In this document: piece after piece, positions 13,180-13,195 of the stretch
Layout of the letters: each line of letters begins with the position of its first letter
How positions within the stretch are numbered: position 1 is the first letter of the stretch
DNA from: Puniceicoccales bacterium
GTDB lineage: Bacteria; Verrucomicrobiota; Verrucomicrobiia; Opitutales; LL51
Length of the DNA: 13,195 nucleotides
NCBI GenBank assembly: GCA_031259665.1
Contig: JAIRLD010000056.1
Coordinates: forward strand, 1 to 13,195
Reading direction: 5' to 3'
Position numbers and translations under genes: made by a program
Notes under the pieces: generated by a model
What the model was told of the DNA's origin: nothing
The model's input: only the letters and a program-made list of their open reading frames with translations
Databases searched by the model: none

Positions 13180-13195
13180 CCTCCTTCGGCGGCCG
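13134..13195 (+). repeat. Composite hairpin repeat, copy 6 (truncated by window end)
   Basis: In pyrophosphatase gene orientation and overlapping its 3' end. The head is TATGGGG/CCCCAAA (13134-13152). Next is a perfect 8-bp AAGGAGTC/GACTCCTT hairpin (13159-13166 with 13170-13177, loop AGA). GACCTCC and the first bases of the long stem (GGCGGCCG) follow at the window edge. Confidence 0.88.

Overview
The window is AT-rich bacterial chromosome: compact housekeeping genes separated by unusually GC-rich hairpin clusters. The acidic single-cluster ferredoxin and the LDLDSMDF-type acyl carrier protein look like those I associate with Verrucomicrobiota (Opitutae/Puniceicoccales-like). A secreted ankyrin-repeat protein would fit a host-associated lifestyle. 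The taxonomic placement is inference from protein style only.

Layout. (1) 1-1346, minus strand: a HIT-family Ap4A-phosphorylase-like gene followed 6 nt later by tpiA. (2) 1439-3699, plus strand: acyl carrier protein with its own terminator, tgt (GTG start), and a class I methyltransferase overlapping the end of tgt. (3) 4007-4924, minus: xerC, divergent from a small 4Fe-4S ferredoxin (4998-5234, plus). (4) 5396-6403, minus: a signal-peptide ankyrin protein, divergent from dxs (6579-8387, plus). (5) 8678-9847: a phosphofructokinase/PFP-family protein whose active-site motifs are all degenerate. (6) 10300-10824: a small nitroreductase. (7) 11217-12308: mutY. (8) 12402-12657, minus: two tRNA-Glu genes, CUC and UUC. 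(9) 12763-13179: a short inorganic-pyrophosphatase-family protein.

The main non-coding feature is a family of composite GC-rich repeats built from up to nine hairpin modules in a fixed order. There are six copies, two of them cut by the window edges. Each lies at the 3' end of a gene, in that gene's sense orientation: tpiA, methyltransferase, ferredoxin, PFP-like, nitroreductase and pyrophosphatase. Each starts within about 30 nt after the stop codon (most within 12) or overlaps it. Arms differ between copies but remain complementary. In tpiA and the pyrophosphatase gene the repeat supplies the last 12-14 codons and the stop. No copy lies in a divergent or upstream-only gap. The repeats could be elaborate terminators or mRNA 3'-end modules, a mobile hairpin element that tolerates only 3' ends, or both.

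The genes do not form one pathway. They cover glycolysis (tpiA, PFP-like), isoprenoid synthesis (dxs), lipid/acyl carriage (ACP), redox (ferredoxin, nitroreductase), tRNA supply and modification (tgt, tRNA-Glu), DNA maintenance (xerC, mutY) and nucleotide/pyrophosphate housekeeping (HIT, pyrophosphatase).
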